Position numbers and translations under genes: made by a program. DNA of 32,178 nt from an uncultured Pelagibacteraceae bacterium. Lineage in GTDB: Bacteria; Pseudomonadota; Alphaproteobacteria; Pelagibacterales; Pelagibacteraceae. Shown here piece after piece: positions 1 to 7,545 of the stretch. The stretch spans positions 1 through 32,178 of the forward strand of contig CACNCD010000009.1 in NCBI GenBank assembly GCA_902618855.1, in the 5' to 3' direction. Positions within the stretch are counted from its first letter, which is position 1. Every line of letters begins with the position of its first letter. A model generated the notes under the pieces. It worked only from the letters and a program-made list of their open reading frames with translations, did no database searches and was not told the DNA's origin.

Positions 1-620
1 TTTGTCCACTTATAGAAGAGTCAAAAAAAATTGATCATCAATCAGCAGTATTAAGATACGAAAAATTAAAAAAACAATTCAAAGGTAAAATTGGTCTATT
101 ACATGGTGCATTAGAGAAAAATGAAAAAGATGAAATATTACAAAAGTTTTTAACTAAAAAAATAGACATTCTTGTATCTACAACTGTAATCGAGGTTGGT
201 ATAGATTTTCCTAATGCAAATGTCATTGTGATAGAAAATGCAAATAAGTTTGGACTATCTCAGTTACACCAATTAAGAGGAAGAGTTGGAAGAGGCAATA
301 AAGAGTCTTATTGTATTCTAATGTTTAAATCTAATCTAAGTGAAAATGCAAAAAAAAGAATAAATATTTTGAAGAAAACTAATGACGGTTTTAAGATATC
401 TGAAGAAGATATGAAACTTAGAGGCTATGGTGATTTACTAGGATTTAAACAAAGCGGAATGCAAAGCTTTAGATTAGCAGACCCAGTCCTTCATGAGGAT
501 CTGTTTTTTTTAGCAGAAAATGAAATTAAAAGAATTGAATTTGAAAATCAAAATATAGAAAATTACCTACCATTAATTAAAATGTATGATCGAGCTGATA
601 TTTTAAATGATATTGTTTAG
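1..620 (+). CDS. recG: ATP-dependent DNA helicase RecG, C-terminal part (5' end outside window)
   Basis: RecG is a superfamily 2 helicase that remodels stalled replication forks and branched recombination intermediates in the cytoplasm. The frame is open from base 3 with no start, so this is the last 205 codons of a protein normally near 680-700 residues. Visible are the second RecA-like domain, with the STTVIEVGIDFPNA segment (helicase motif V) and QLHQLRGRVGRG (motif VI with its arginine finger), and the RecG C-terminal wedge-contacting region (GFKISEEDMKLRG, then LLGFKQSG). Mfd shares motifs V and VI, but the LRGYGDLLGFKQSG region and the early stop after it fit RecG. The TAG stop overlaps the stop of the convergent DUF502 gene by three bases. 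Identification is firm; only the N-terminal wedge and Walker A are unseen. Confidence 0.95.
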   Translation, partial: CPLIEESKKIDHQSAVLRYEKLKKQFKGKIGLLHGALEKNEKDEILQKFLTKKIDILVSTTVIEVGIDFPNANVIVIENANKFGLSQLHQLRGRVGRGNKESYCILMFKSNLSENAKKRINILKKTNDGFKISEEDMKLRGYGDLLGFKQSGMQSFRLADPVLHEDLFFLAENEIKRIEFENQNIENYLPLIKMYDRADILNDIV

Positions 621-1234
621 CTTTTTGGATTTGAAGTGCCAGCTGAAACAATAAACTTTGAAGCTTCCTCAAAAGTCATATCCAAATAAATAAGATCCTT
701 TTTTGGAAACATAATCAAAAAACCACTTGTTGGATTTGGAGTTGTAGGAATAAAAACATTTACGAGACTTTCTTTTGTTTTACTCGACATTTCAGTTTTG
801 TTTTCCTTAGTAGCAAAACCGACTGCCCATGAACCCTTTTTGGGATATTCAATAAGTACAACAGATTTTTTACTATTATCTTTTTTTGTAAATGTTTCAG
901 TCATTTGACCAATAGCTGAATAAATTGTTCTTAATATCGGTATTCTTTTAAATAAATCGTCAACAAATTGTAAAAACTTCTTACCTAAGAAAGATAAAGA
1001 TAAACCTCCAATTATAGTGATGAAAATAATTGTTAAAATTATCTCAAGTCCAGGAATAGAAAAATGTAAATAAGTGTTTGGATTAATTTTTTCAGGTATT
1101 AACTTTGAAGAAATGCCAATGAGAAATTTTGTTAAATACAAAGTAAAACCAATTGGAATTAAAACTACAACACCTGTAAAAAAATAATTTCGTAGTCTTA
1201 AAGCCAAAGATTTCTTTTTTTTTTTTACTGCCAT
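617..1234 (-). CDS. DUF502 family inner-membrane protein
   Basis: A 205-residue protein of the DUF502 family, whose function is not established. It has a lysine-rich N terminus (residues 2-9), a first membrane segment around 17-40 and a second around 62-85, so two helices are expected with the basic N terminus cytoplasmic. Family-typical motifs are present in order: RIPILRTIYSAIGQ (about 98-111), VVLIEYPKKGSWAVGF (about 126-141) and the FIPTTPNPTSGFL signature (about 162-174). The length matches the family. It converges on recG with overlapping stop codons and is divergent from the M48 peptidase gene, with about 40 bp between them. Adjacency to recG is common in alphaproteobacteria, but I would not infer a functional link from it. 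Family assignment is confident, biological role unknown. Confidence 0.88.
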   Translation of the reverse strand: MAVKKKKKSLALRLRNYFFTGVVVLIPIGFTLYLTKFLIGISSKLIPEKINPNTYLHFSIPGLEIILTIIFITIIGGLSLSFLGKKFLQFVDDLFKRIPILRTIYSAIGQMTETFTKKDNSKKSVVLIEYPKKGSWAVGFATKENKTEMSSKTKESLVNVFIPTTPNPTSGFLIMFPKKDLIYLDMTFEEASKFIVSAGTSNPKS

Positions 1235-1277
1235 AGTTTATTGAGATTTATACTAAATTATATAATATATTAAAGAA

Positions 1278-2105
1278 ATGGATAGAAGAAAATTTTTAAC
1301 CTATATGGGATGTGGCTGCTGTAGTTTGATACTTCCATCATGTGGAACGACGCCAATAACCGACAGAAAGCAGCTTAAACTTATTCCAGAGGGAAAATTA
1401 AATGCTCAAGCTGCCCAAATTTATGAACAAATTAAAAAAAAAGAAAAGCTTGTAAAAGAATCAAAAGAGTTAACTCAAATTAAAAATATAGGTAAAAGAA
1501 TGCAAGATTCAATTAGTGAGTATTTTTATCAAACTAATCAAAACGATCCTACGACCTACTTTGATTGGGAATATATTCTAATTGATAACAAAAAAATTAA
1601 AAATGCTTGGTGTATGCCTGGAGGCAAAATTGCTGTTTATACAGGTATGCTTGAAGTAACAAAAAATAAAAATGGTTTAGCTGCTGTAATGGGTCATGAA
1701 ATAGCTCATGCTGTGGCTAAACATTCAGTCGAAAGAGCAAGCCAACATACGGTTATTAATGTAGCTACACAACTTACTGACGTTCTCACAGGTGGAAAGC
1801 TTTCTCAAGTAAATAGAACCACTGGAATGAATACAGTTGGGCTTCTTACTAAAATTGGTATTTTTAATCCCTTTAATAGAAAACAAGAAAGTGAAGCAGA
1901 TTATTTAGGGTTAATTTTTTCATCTCTTTCTGGCTACGACATAAGAGAAACACCTCTTTTATGGGAAAGAATGAAAGAAGCAAATAAAGGTAAAAGCGTT
2001 CCTGAATTTATGAGTACACATCCATCACCAGATAATAGAATTAAAAAAATTAACGATTGGATTTATGAAGTAATGATCGAATATCCACCAAACAAAATTA
2101 CTTAA
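1278..2105 (+). CDS. M48 family zinc metalloprotease, LoiP/Oma1-like, probable exported lipoprotein
   Basis: A 275-residue zinc endopeptidase of family M48. HEIAH at residues 140-144 supplies two His ligands and the catalytic Glu, and the third ligand should be the Glu in RKQESEADYLG (about 200-210). The later STHPSPDNRI segment (about 239-248) is typical of the LoiP/YcaL/Oma1 branch, which acts in envelope protein quality control. The N terminus is unusual: D-R-R-K-F-L at 2-7 resembles a twin-arginine motif, it is followed by a short Cys-rich hydrophobic stretch, and LPSC ends at Cys22 like a lipobox. A Tat-exported or Sec-exported lipoprotein is therefore plausible; tatABC lies in the same window. 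The length matches LoiP-like lipoproteins. It stands alone, divergent from DUF502, and no strong ribosome binding site is visible. Protease assignment firm, export route inferred. Confidence 0.88.
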   Translation: MDRRKFLTYMGCGCCSLILPSCGTTPITDRKQLKLIPEGKLNAQAAQIYEQIKKKEKLVKESKELTQIKNIGKRMQDSISEYFYQTNQNDPTTYFDWEYILIDNKKIKNAWCMPGGKIAVYTGMLEVTKNKNGLAAVMGHEIAHAVAKHSVERASQHTVINVATQLTDVLTGGKLSQVNRTTGMNTVGLLTKIGIFNPFNRKQESEADYLGLIFSSLSGYDIRETPLLWERMKEANKGKSVPEFMSTHPSPDNRIKKINDWIYEVMIEYPPNKIT

Positions 2106-2116
2106 TATAAATAATA

Positions 2117-2192
<76 letters not shown>

Positions 2193-2205
2193 ACTTTAAG
2201 AAATT

Positions 2206-2233
2206 GTTATAGTGATTTTTTTTTTATTATCAA
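2206..2233 (-). promoter_or_regulatory. Probable sigma70 promoter for tRNA-Lys
   Basis: On the minus strand, TTGATA (2228-2233, 5 of 6 to TTGACA) and TATAAC (2206-2211, 5 of 6 to TATAAT) are separated by 16 bases. Initiation about seven bases beyond the -10 would fall near 2199, giving a leader of roughly seven bases before the mature tRNA 5' end at 2192. It fits inside the 50-bp gap after the tgt stop codon. AT-rich DNA gives chance matches, but spacing and position are both right. Confidence 0.55.
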
Positions 2234-2242
2234 TGTGAATTA

Positions 2243-3355
2243 TTATAACTTTCCAGCATATTTATTATAAAACTGATAGAAAGTACCTTTTTTTATATTA
2301 TTTCGTATTTCAAACATTAACTCCTGGTAGAAGTTTATATTATTTAAAGTAAGCAACATGGATCCTAACATTTCATTTGTATTGAATAAATGATTTAGAT
2401 AACTTTTGGAATATTTGTTTAAATCGAATTTTTTTACCGATGCGTCCAAAGGTGAATTGTCCTTCTTGTGCTTAGAATTTTTAATATGCACTCTACCCTT
2501 CCATGTAAAAGCAAGACCTGTTCTTCCAGATCTTGTTGGTAAAACACAATCAAACATGTCGATACCTCTTTTAACAGCTCCTAAAATGTCTGATGGTGTA
2601 CCCACGCCCATTAAATATCTTGGTTTATTTTCTGGTAAATGGTCTTTCAAAAAGTCCAAAACTTTAAACATTTCTATTTGAGTATCTCCTACTGCTAACC
2701 CACCTACAGCATATCCATCAAAACCAATTTCTGTTAAATCGTTTAATGATTTTAATCTTAAATCATTAAAAAGACCCCCTTGGACTATTCCGAATAGAGC
2801 TTTATGAGGATTTTTTCCAAAAGCTTTTTTTGATCTTTTGGCCCAGTATGTAGAGAGATCTACTGATTTTGAAATAAGATTATAATTCAAAGATTTTTTT
2901 GGACATTCGTCTAAAACCATAACTATATCAGAGTTAAGTTTTTTTTGAATTTTAATACATTCTTCTGGGCTCAGTACAAATTTTGCTCCATCAATATGTG
3001 AATTAAATATAGCTCCTTTTTCTCTATCAATTTTATTTAATTTTGATAGAGACATAATTTGATATCCTCCTGAATCTGTAAGTATCGGAAGTTCACAATT
3101 CATAAACTTATGTAAGCCTCCTGACTTTTTAATTCTATCAGGACCTGGCCTTATCATTAAATGATAAGTATTGGATAATATGATTTGACTGCCGGTTTTT
3201 ATAATATCATCTATAAATGTTCCTTTTACTGTCGCCTGAGTTCCCACAGGCATAAATGCTGGCGTATCTATATTTCCTCTATGAGTCTTAATAACCCCTA
3301 ATCTTGCATATTTATTTTTTTTTAAAACATTAAAACTAAATTTTTTTAATGCCAT
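2243..3355 (-). CDS. tgt: tRNA-guanine transglycosylase (queuine tRNA-ribosyltransferase) lacking the zinc site
   Basis: Tgt exchanges guanine-34 of GUN-anticodon tRNAs for preQ1 in queuosine synthesis. At 370 residues it is full length for a bacterial Tgt. Catalytic and base-binding features are intact: TDSGG with Asp94, FGIVQGG (188-194), AVGGLAVG (216-223, Val222 as in preQ1-using bacterial enzymes), and MFDCVLPTR with the nucleophile Asp269. The oddity is the C-terminal zinc site. The usual C-x-C-x2-C lies between PLD and YS.SYL, but here that stretch (307-312) reads V-K-K-F-D-L, and the fourth ligand His is Asn338 in TLNNINFY. All four ligands are therefore replaced while flanking positions still align. 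It ends the gyrA-coaD-cyclophilin-tgt run, 10 bases after the cyclophilin gene. Identity is firm; whether it is active without zinc is unknown. Confidence 0.93.
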   Translation of the reverse strand: MALKKFSFNVLKKNKYARLGVIKTHRGNIDTPAFMPVGTQATVKGTFIDDIIKTGSQIILSNTYHLMIRPGPDRIKKSGGLHKFMNCELPILTDSGGYQIMSLSKLNKIDREKGAIFNSHIDGAKFVLSPEECIKIQKKLNSDIVMVLDECPKKSLNYNLISKSVDLSTYWAKRSKKAFGKNPHKALFGIVQGGLFNDLRLKSLNDLTEIGFDGYAVGGLAVGDTQIEMFKVLDFLKDHLPENKPRYLMGVGTPSDILGAVKRGIDMFDCVLPTRSGRTGLAFTWKGRVHIKNSKHKKDNSPLDASVKKFDLNKYSKSYLNHLFNTNEMLGSMLLTLNNINFYQELMFEIRNNIKKGTFYQFYNKYAGKL

Positions 3356-3365
3356 TAAGCTTAGG

Positions 3366-3926
3366 TTACTCTGATTTAAAACTTATAATTTTATCAGGAT
3401 CATCTACAGAGCCGTTATTGTTTGAATCGCCTCTTTTTATTTTATCTACAAATTCCATTCCCTCAATAACTTTTCCAAATACAGTATACTGTCTATCTAA
3501 AAAAGGAGCTGGTTCAAAACAAATAAAGAACTGGCTGTTTGCACTATTGGGATCTTGTGATCTAGCCATTGATAAAGTGCCTCTATCATGAGGAAGGTTA
3601 TTAAACTCTTGTTTTAAATCAGGTAAATCAGATCCGCCCATTCCGGCACGTCTCAAATCAAAACTTTCAGCTGAGGAATTACCGAACTTAACATCTCCAG
3701 TTTGAGCCATAAAACCATCAATAACTCTATGAAAAACTACATTATTGTAAGCACCATCATTTGCTAATTTTTTTATTCTTTCTACGTGATTAGGTGCTAC
3801 ATCAGGGAATAATTGTATTTTAACATCGCCATCTTTTAATTTAAGTATCATTTTGTTTTCATCTCCTATTGTATTTGTTGTTGTTAAAAAAAATAAAATT
3901 AATAACTTAAATAAAACCTTATTCAT
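3366..3926 (-). CDS. Cyclophilin-type peptidyl-prolyl cis-trans isomerase, periplasmic
   Basis: A 186-residue cyclophilin that should catalyse proline isomerisation in exported proteins. Residues 1-21 form a hydrophobic signal peptide with probable cleavage near TIG-DEN, so the enzyme is periplasmic. The cyclophilin core follows: FHRVIDGFMAQTGD (about 65-78, with the catalytic Arg), SMARSQDPNSANSQFFI (about 119-135), and PFLDRQYTVFGKVIEGM (about 141-157). The cyclosporin-contacting Trp of human cyclophilin A is absent, as in many bacterial members. Its ATG overlaps the coaD stop by eight bases (ATGAATAA), so it is translationally linked to coaD and gyrA. Many alphaproteobacteria carry a cyclophilin gene in the same slot after coaD. 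Confidence 0.93.
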   Translation of the reverse strand: MNKVLFKLLILFFLTTTNTIGDENKMILKLKDGDVKIQLFPDVAPNHVERIKKLANDGAYNNVVFHRVIDGFMAQTGDVKFGNSSAESFDLRRAGMGGSDLPDLKQEFNNLPHDRGTLSMARSQDPNSANSQFFICFEPAPFLDRQYTVFGKVIEGMEFVDKIKRGDSNNNGSVDDPDKIISFKSE

Positions 3927-4413
3927 ACTTAATTTTTAAAGCTTTAATTGTATTTTTTGTTGTAAATTTTTTAATATCTCCACCTAATGAAATTATTTCT
4001 TTAACAAAATTAGAAGAAATGATTTGATTTTCTACGTTAGACATCAAAAAAATTGTTTCAATATTATTATTAAGTTTTCTATTCATCCCAGCTAACTGAA
4101 ACTCATATTCAAAATCAGAGGCCGCTCTTAAGCCTCTTAAAATAATATTCGATTTTAATTTTTTACAAAGGCTTGTAGTCAATGATCTAAACGTAATAAC
4201 TTTAATTCTTTTTTTACTTAGTTTCAGATCTGTGTATAAAGCTTTTTTAACTATATCGACTCTTTCATCAGAGGAAAATAGATAGTTTTTATTATTTATA
4301 TCTGAGATGGCAACAACAACAGTATCAACAATTTTTAAGGATTTTCTTATAACATCAATATGACCAAATGTAATTGGATCAAACGTGCCTGGGTATATTG
4401 CAGTTTTTTTCAT
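3919..4413 (-). CDS. coaD: Phosphopantetheine adenylyltransferase
   Basis: CoaD transfers AMP from ATP to 4'-phosphopantetheine, giving dephospho-CoA, the penultimate step of coenzyme A synthesis in the cytoplasm. At 164 residues it is the standard length for this nucleotidyltransferase. It shows the N-terminal YPGTFDPITFGH motif, with the T-x-G-H ATP-binding signature at 15-18, RGLR at 93-96, and ISSNFVKEI at 132-140, matching the family ISSxxVKE motif. Its ATG shares one base with the gyrA stop codon (TAATG), and its stop overlaps the start of the cyclophilin gene, so gyrA, coaD and the cyclophilin are very probably cotranscribed and translationally coupled. Confidence 0.96.
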   Translation of the reverse strand: MKKTAIYPGTFDPITFGHIDVIRKSLKIVDTVVVAISDINNKNYLFSSDERVDIVKKALYTDLKLSKKRIKVITFRSLTTSLCKKLKSNIILRGLRAASDFEYEFQLAGMNRKLNNNIETIFLMSNVENQIISSNFVKEIISLGGDIKKFTTKNTIKALKIKYE

Positions 4414-6989
4414 TATAATAAGTTATCATCAATTTTAGCTGCAGAAACAACTTTTTCATCTCCTGATAATTTTATAATTCTTACGCCTTGAGTATTTCTT
4501 CCTGCAATTCTAATCTCTTTAACTGCAACTCTAATTACTCTACCTTTATTTGTTGATATTAGAATTTCATCTCCTTCATTTACAGGAAATGAGGAGGCGA
4601 CATTTCCATTTCTTTCTGAATTAACAATCCCTATTATTCCTTTTCCCCCTCGATTTGTTACTCTGAAATCATAATGGGATGTTCTCTTTCCAAAACCATT
4701 TTTTGTAATTGATAATATAAATTTTTCTTTGGCTTTAAATTCAGATTTATCATCTTTATTTAATTTTCCATTTTTCTTACTATCTTGATCAATTATAGAA
4801 AGTGAAACTATACTATCATCATTAGAGAGATTTATGCCTTTTATACCTTTTGAAGATCTGCCCTTAAAAACTCTTAGTTTTTTTGAGTCAAATCTAATAC
4901 ATTTTCCATTTTGGGTACTTAAAATTATATCCTGGTCATCCCTACATATTTTGACACCGATAATTTTATCATTTGTATCCAGCTTCATTGCTATCTTACC
5001 TGAAGTATTTATTGATGAAAAATCATCTAGCTGATTTTTTCTAATTTTTCCCTTAGAAGTTGCGAATACAATACATAAGTTTTTCCAATCAGACTCATTC
5101 TCAGGAAAGGGCATTATTGAACTAATAGATTGATGATTTTTTAAAGGCAAAATGTTGAATAATGACTTGCCTTTTGATGTTGCTGAACCCTCAGGAATCT
5201 TCCAAGCTTTAATTTTATAAACAAGTCCCTCTGTTGAAAAAAATAATACAGGCGTATGGGTATTTACTGATAATGTTTGAACTACAGAGTCTTCGTCTCT
5301 TGTTTTGATGCCAGACTTTCCTTTTCCGCCTCTTTTTTGTTGCTTAATACTACTTAGGGCTCCTCTTTTAATATAACCTTGCAAGGTAACAGTTAAAATA
5401 ACTGCTTCTTTTTGAATGGTCTCTTCAATATCATAATTTAAAACTGCATCGATTATTTTAGTTCTTCTAGGTACCGAAAACTTTTCCTTAATATCCGATA
5501 ACTCTTTGCTTATTACTTTTAAAAGCTCTTTTTTTGAATTAATAATTTTTTTATATTGTAAAATTAATTCTGATAATTTTTTAATTTCAGTTTCAATTTC
5601 ATTGATACCAAGAGCGGTTAATTTTTGAAGTCTTAATTCTAAAATAGAGTTTACTTGATTTTCTGATAATGAATAAACATTTTTGGATTTTTTCTCATGA
5701 ATTAAGTTTATTAATTTAAGTGACTTATTGATTTTCCATTTTATTTCTAATAATTTTTTTTTAGCGTCATCTGGATTCTTTGAATTTCTAATTATTTTTA
5801 TTACTTTGTCTAAGTTTTCAACACTAACTGATAACCCGATTAATATATGGGCTCTATCCTCAGCTTTTTTTAAATCAAATTTGGTTTTTTTAATTACTAC
5901 ATCTTCGCGGAATTTTAAAAAATTCTCTAAAAAATCTTTAAGATTACAGTTTTTAGGTTTGTTATCGACTATTGCAAGTGTATTAAATCCAAAAGAACTT
6001 TCTATTGAAGTAAATTTAAATAATTGTCTTTTAACAGTTTCAGGTTCCGTGTTAGATCGGAGGTCAATTGCAACTCTCACTCCTTCACGGTTCGATTCAT
6101 CTCTTATATCTCTTATGCCTTCAATCTTTTTGTCCCTTACTAGTTCAGCTATTCTTTCATTAAGAACAGATTTGTTAACTTGATATGGTATTGAAGATAT
6201 GACTAGTCGTTCTCTTCCATTCTTCATTTGCTCAATTTTAATATCCCCTCTTATTTTAAAAGAACCTCTTCCAGTTTTATAACCCTCTTTAATTATATTT
6301 TTACCAATAATTATCCCTCCTGTTGGAAAATCAGGACCAGGGATGTGTTTCATTAACTCACTAAGTTTTATATCTTTATTATTTATAAGAGCTAAAGTTC
6401 CATCAATAACTTCACCCAAATTATGTGGTGGTATACTTGTTGCCATACCTACAGCTATTCCGCCTGCACCATTAACTAAAAGATTTGGAAATTGCGCTGG
6501 TAAAACAGAAGGTTCTTTTTCTGTTTCGTCATAATTACTTTTAAATTCAATTGTATTTTTTTCTATATCATCAATTAAAAACTGAGAAACTTTTGAAAGT
6601 CTAGTTTCAGTATATCTCATAGCTGCAGGAGGATCTCCATCAACTGATCCAAAATTCCCTTGTCCATCAATTAACGGTAAACTCATAGAAAAATCCTGAA
6701 CCATTCTTACTAAAGCGTCATAAACTGACTGATCGCCATGTGGATGATATTTACCAATAACATCTCCCACTATTCTAGCTGATTTTCTAAATTGTTTTGA
6801 CCAATCATATCCACCTTTATGCATAGCATATAAAATTCTTCTATGTACTGGTTTTAAACCATCTCTAACATCTGGAAGAGCCCTGCTAATAATTACGCTC
6901 ATAGCGTATGATAAGTATGATGAACTCATTTCATCATGCATCGATATTAGTTTTATATTTTTATCTTTAGTGATTTCGTTTTTTTCCAT
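4413..6989 (-). CDS. gyrA: DNA gyrase subunit A
   Basis: The 858-residue breakage-reunion subunit of DNA gyrase, which introduces negative supercoils together with GyrB. The catalytic Tyr126 is in [10 protein letters not shown]. The region around [16 protein letters not shown] (81-96) corresponds to the quinolone-resistance region: the position equivalent to E. coli Ser83 is Gln87, while the Asp87 equivalent is kept as Asp91. The C-terminal beta-pinwheel contains the GyrA box QKRGGKG (about 548-555), which separates it from ParC. Length is slightly below the 870-920 common in the family, consistent with a compact genome. It starts five bases after ssb and overlaps coaD by one base. The ATG at 6987-6989 was chosen because it immediately follows ssb and gives the expected N terminus leading to the [20 protein letters not shown] region. 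Confidence 0.97.
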   Translation of the reverse strand: MEKNEITKDKNIKLISMHDEMSSSYLSYAMSVIISRALPDVRDGLKPVHRRILYAMHKGGYDWSKQFRKSARIVGDVIGKYHPHGDQSVYDALVRMVQDFSMSLPLIDGQGNFGSVDGDPPAAMRYTETRLSKVSQFLIDDIEKNTIEFKSNYDETEKEPSVLPAQFPNLLVNGAGGIAVGMATSIPPHNLGEVIDGTLALINNKDIKLSELMKHIPGPDFPTGGIIIGKNIIKEGYKTGRGSFKIRGDIKIEQMKNGRERLVISSIPYQVNKSVLNERIAELVRDKKIEGIRDIRDESNREGVRVAIDLRSNTEPETVKRQLFKFTSIESSFGFNTLAIVDNKPKNCNLKDFLENFLKFREDVVIKKTKFDLKKAEDRAHILIGLSVSVENLDKVIKIIRNSKNPDDAKKKLLEIKWKINKSLKLINLIHEKKSKNVYSLSENQVNSILELRLQKLTALGINEIETEIKKLSELILQYKKIINSKKELLKVISKELSDIKEKFSVPRRTKIIDAVLNYDIEETIQKEAVILTVTLQGYIKRGALSSIKQQKRGGKGKSGIKTRDEDSVVQTLSVNTHTPVLFFSTEGLVYKIKAWKIPEGSATSKGKSLFNILPLKNHQSISSIMPFPENESDWKNLCIVFATSKGKIRKNQLDDFSSINTSGKIAMKLDTNDKIIGVKICRDDQDIILSTQNGKCIRFDSKKLRVFKGRSSKGIKGINLSNDDSIVSLSIIDQDSKKNGKLNKDDKSEFKAKEKFILSITKNGFGKRTSHYDFRVTNRGGKGIIGIVNSERNGNVASSFPVNEGDEILISTNKGRVIRVAVKEIRIAGRNTQGVRIIKLSGDEKVVSAAKIDDNLL

Positions 6990-6994
6990 AAAAA

Positions 6995-7453
6995 CTAAAA
7001 CGGGATATCATCATCTAAATCATTTGATGATTGAGGAATATCTTCAATATTTTTTGAACCAGTTTGACTTTTGTCATTTTGCATGGAAGGAGATCCACTG
7101 CCCCCACCAAGCATTGTAAGAGAGGAATTATAACCTTGAATTAATATTTCTGTAGAATACTTGTCTTGACCAGATTGCTCGTCTTTCCATTTTCTTGTAG
7201 ATAGCTGGCCCTCTACATAAATTTGGGCTCCTTTTTTAAGATATTGTTGAACTACATTTACTAAACCTTCGTTGAATACAACTATACGGTGCCATTCGGT
7301 TTTTTCCTTTTTTTCACCTGTATTCTTATCTTTCCAAGATTGACTAGTTGCTAAACTTAAACGAGCTACACTTTTACCATTAACCATTTGCTTAACTTCT
7401 GGGTCTGCGCCTAAACGACCAATTAATAACACTTTATTTAAACTTCCAGCCAT
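6995..7453 (-). CDS. ssb: Single-stranded DNA-binding protein
   Basis: A 152-residue SSB that coats single-stranded DNA during replication, recombination and repair, normally as a homotetramer. Residues 1-110 form the OB fold, with family-typical [24 protein letters not shown] and [15 protein letters not shown] Gly/Ser/Gln/Asn-rich linker follows (about 113-143), and the acidic tip DDDIPF ends the protein; that tip is the docking site for partners such as RecG, encoded upstream in this window. It is the first gene of a minus-strand run with gyrA (five-base gap) and is divergent from uvrA, an arrangement also seen in gammaproteobacteria such as E. coli. Confidence 0.97.
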   Translation of the reverse strand: MAGSLNKVLLIGRLGADPEVKQMVNGKSVARLSLATSQSWKDKNTGEKKEKTEWHRIVVFNEGLVNVVQQYLKKGAQIYVEGQLSTRKWKDEQSGQDKYSTEILIQGYNSSLTMLGGGSGSPSMQNDKSQTGSKNIEDIPQSSNDLDDDIPF

Positions 7454-7488
7454 AATATTTTAATATTTTTATAAATTAATGATGTAAA

Positions 7489-7497
7489 ATTATATCA
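7489..7497 (-). promoter_or_regulatory. Extended -10 promoter element for ssb-gyrA
   Basis: Read on the minus strand this is TGATATAAT: a perfect TATAAT hexamer (7489-7494) preceded by the TGn extension. Transcription would begin near 7482, about 29 bases before the ssb ATG. The -35 side is poor (best match TCAATA at 7513-7518), which is acceptable for an extended -10 promoter. It lies in the 92-bp ssb-uvrA intergenic region. Confidence 0.5.
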
Positions 7498-7545
7498 TAA
7501 TTTTTATCTCATTATTGATTTTATTAATTTAAAGCAACTAAAAAT

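Noticed and set aside
2201..2212. Zur half-site TTGTTATA upstream of tRNA-Lys
   Set aside because: The second arm is missing and the sequence is better explained as the tRNA -10 element.
2243..3355. tgt as a pseudogene because the zinc site is missing
   Set aside because: The frame is full length and catalytic, base-recognition and surrounding motifs are intact, so a zinc-free variant is more likely than decay.
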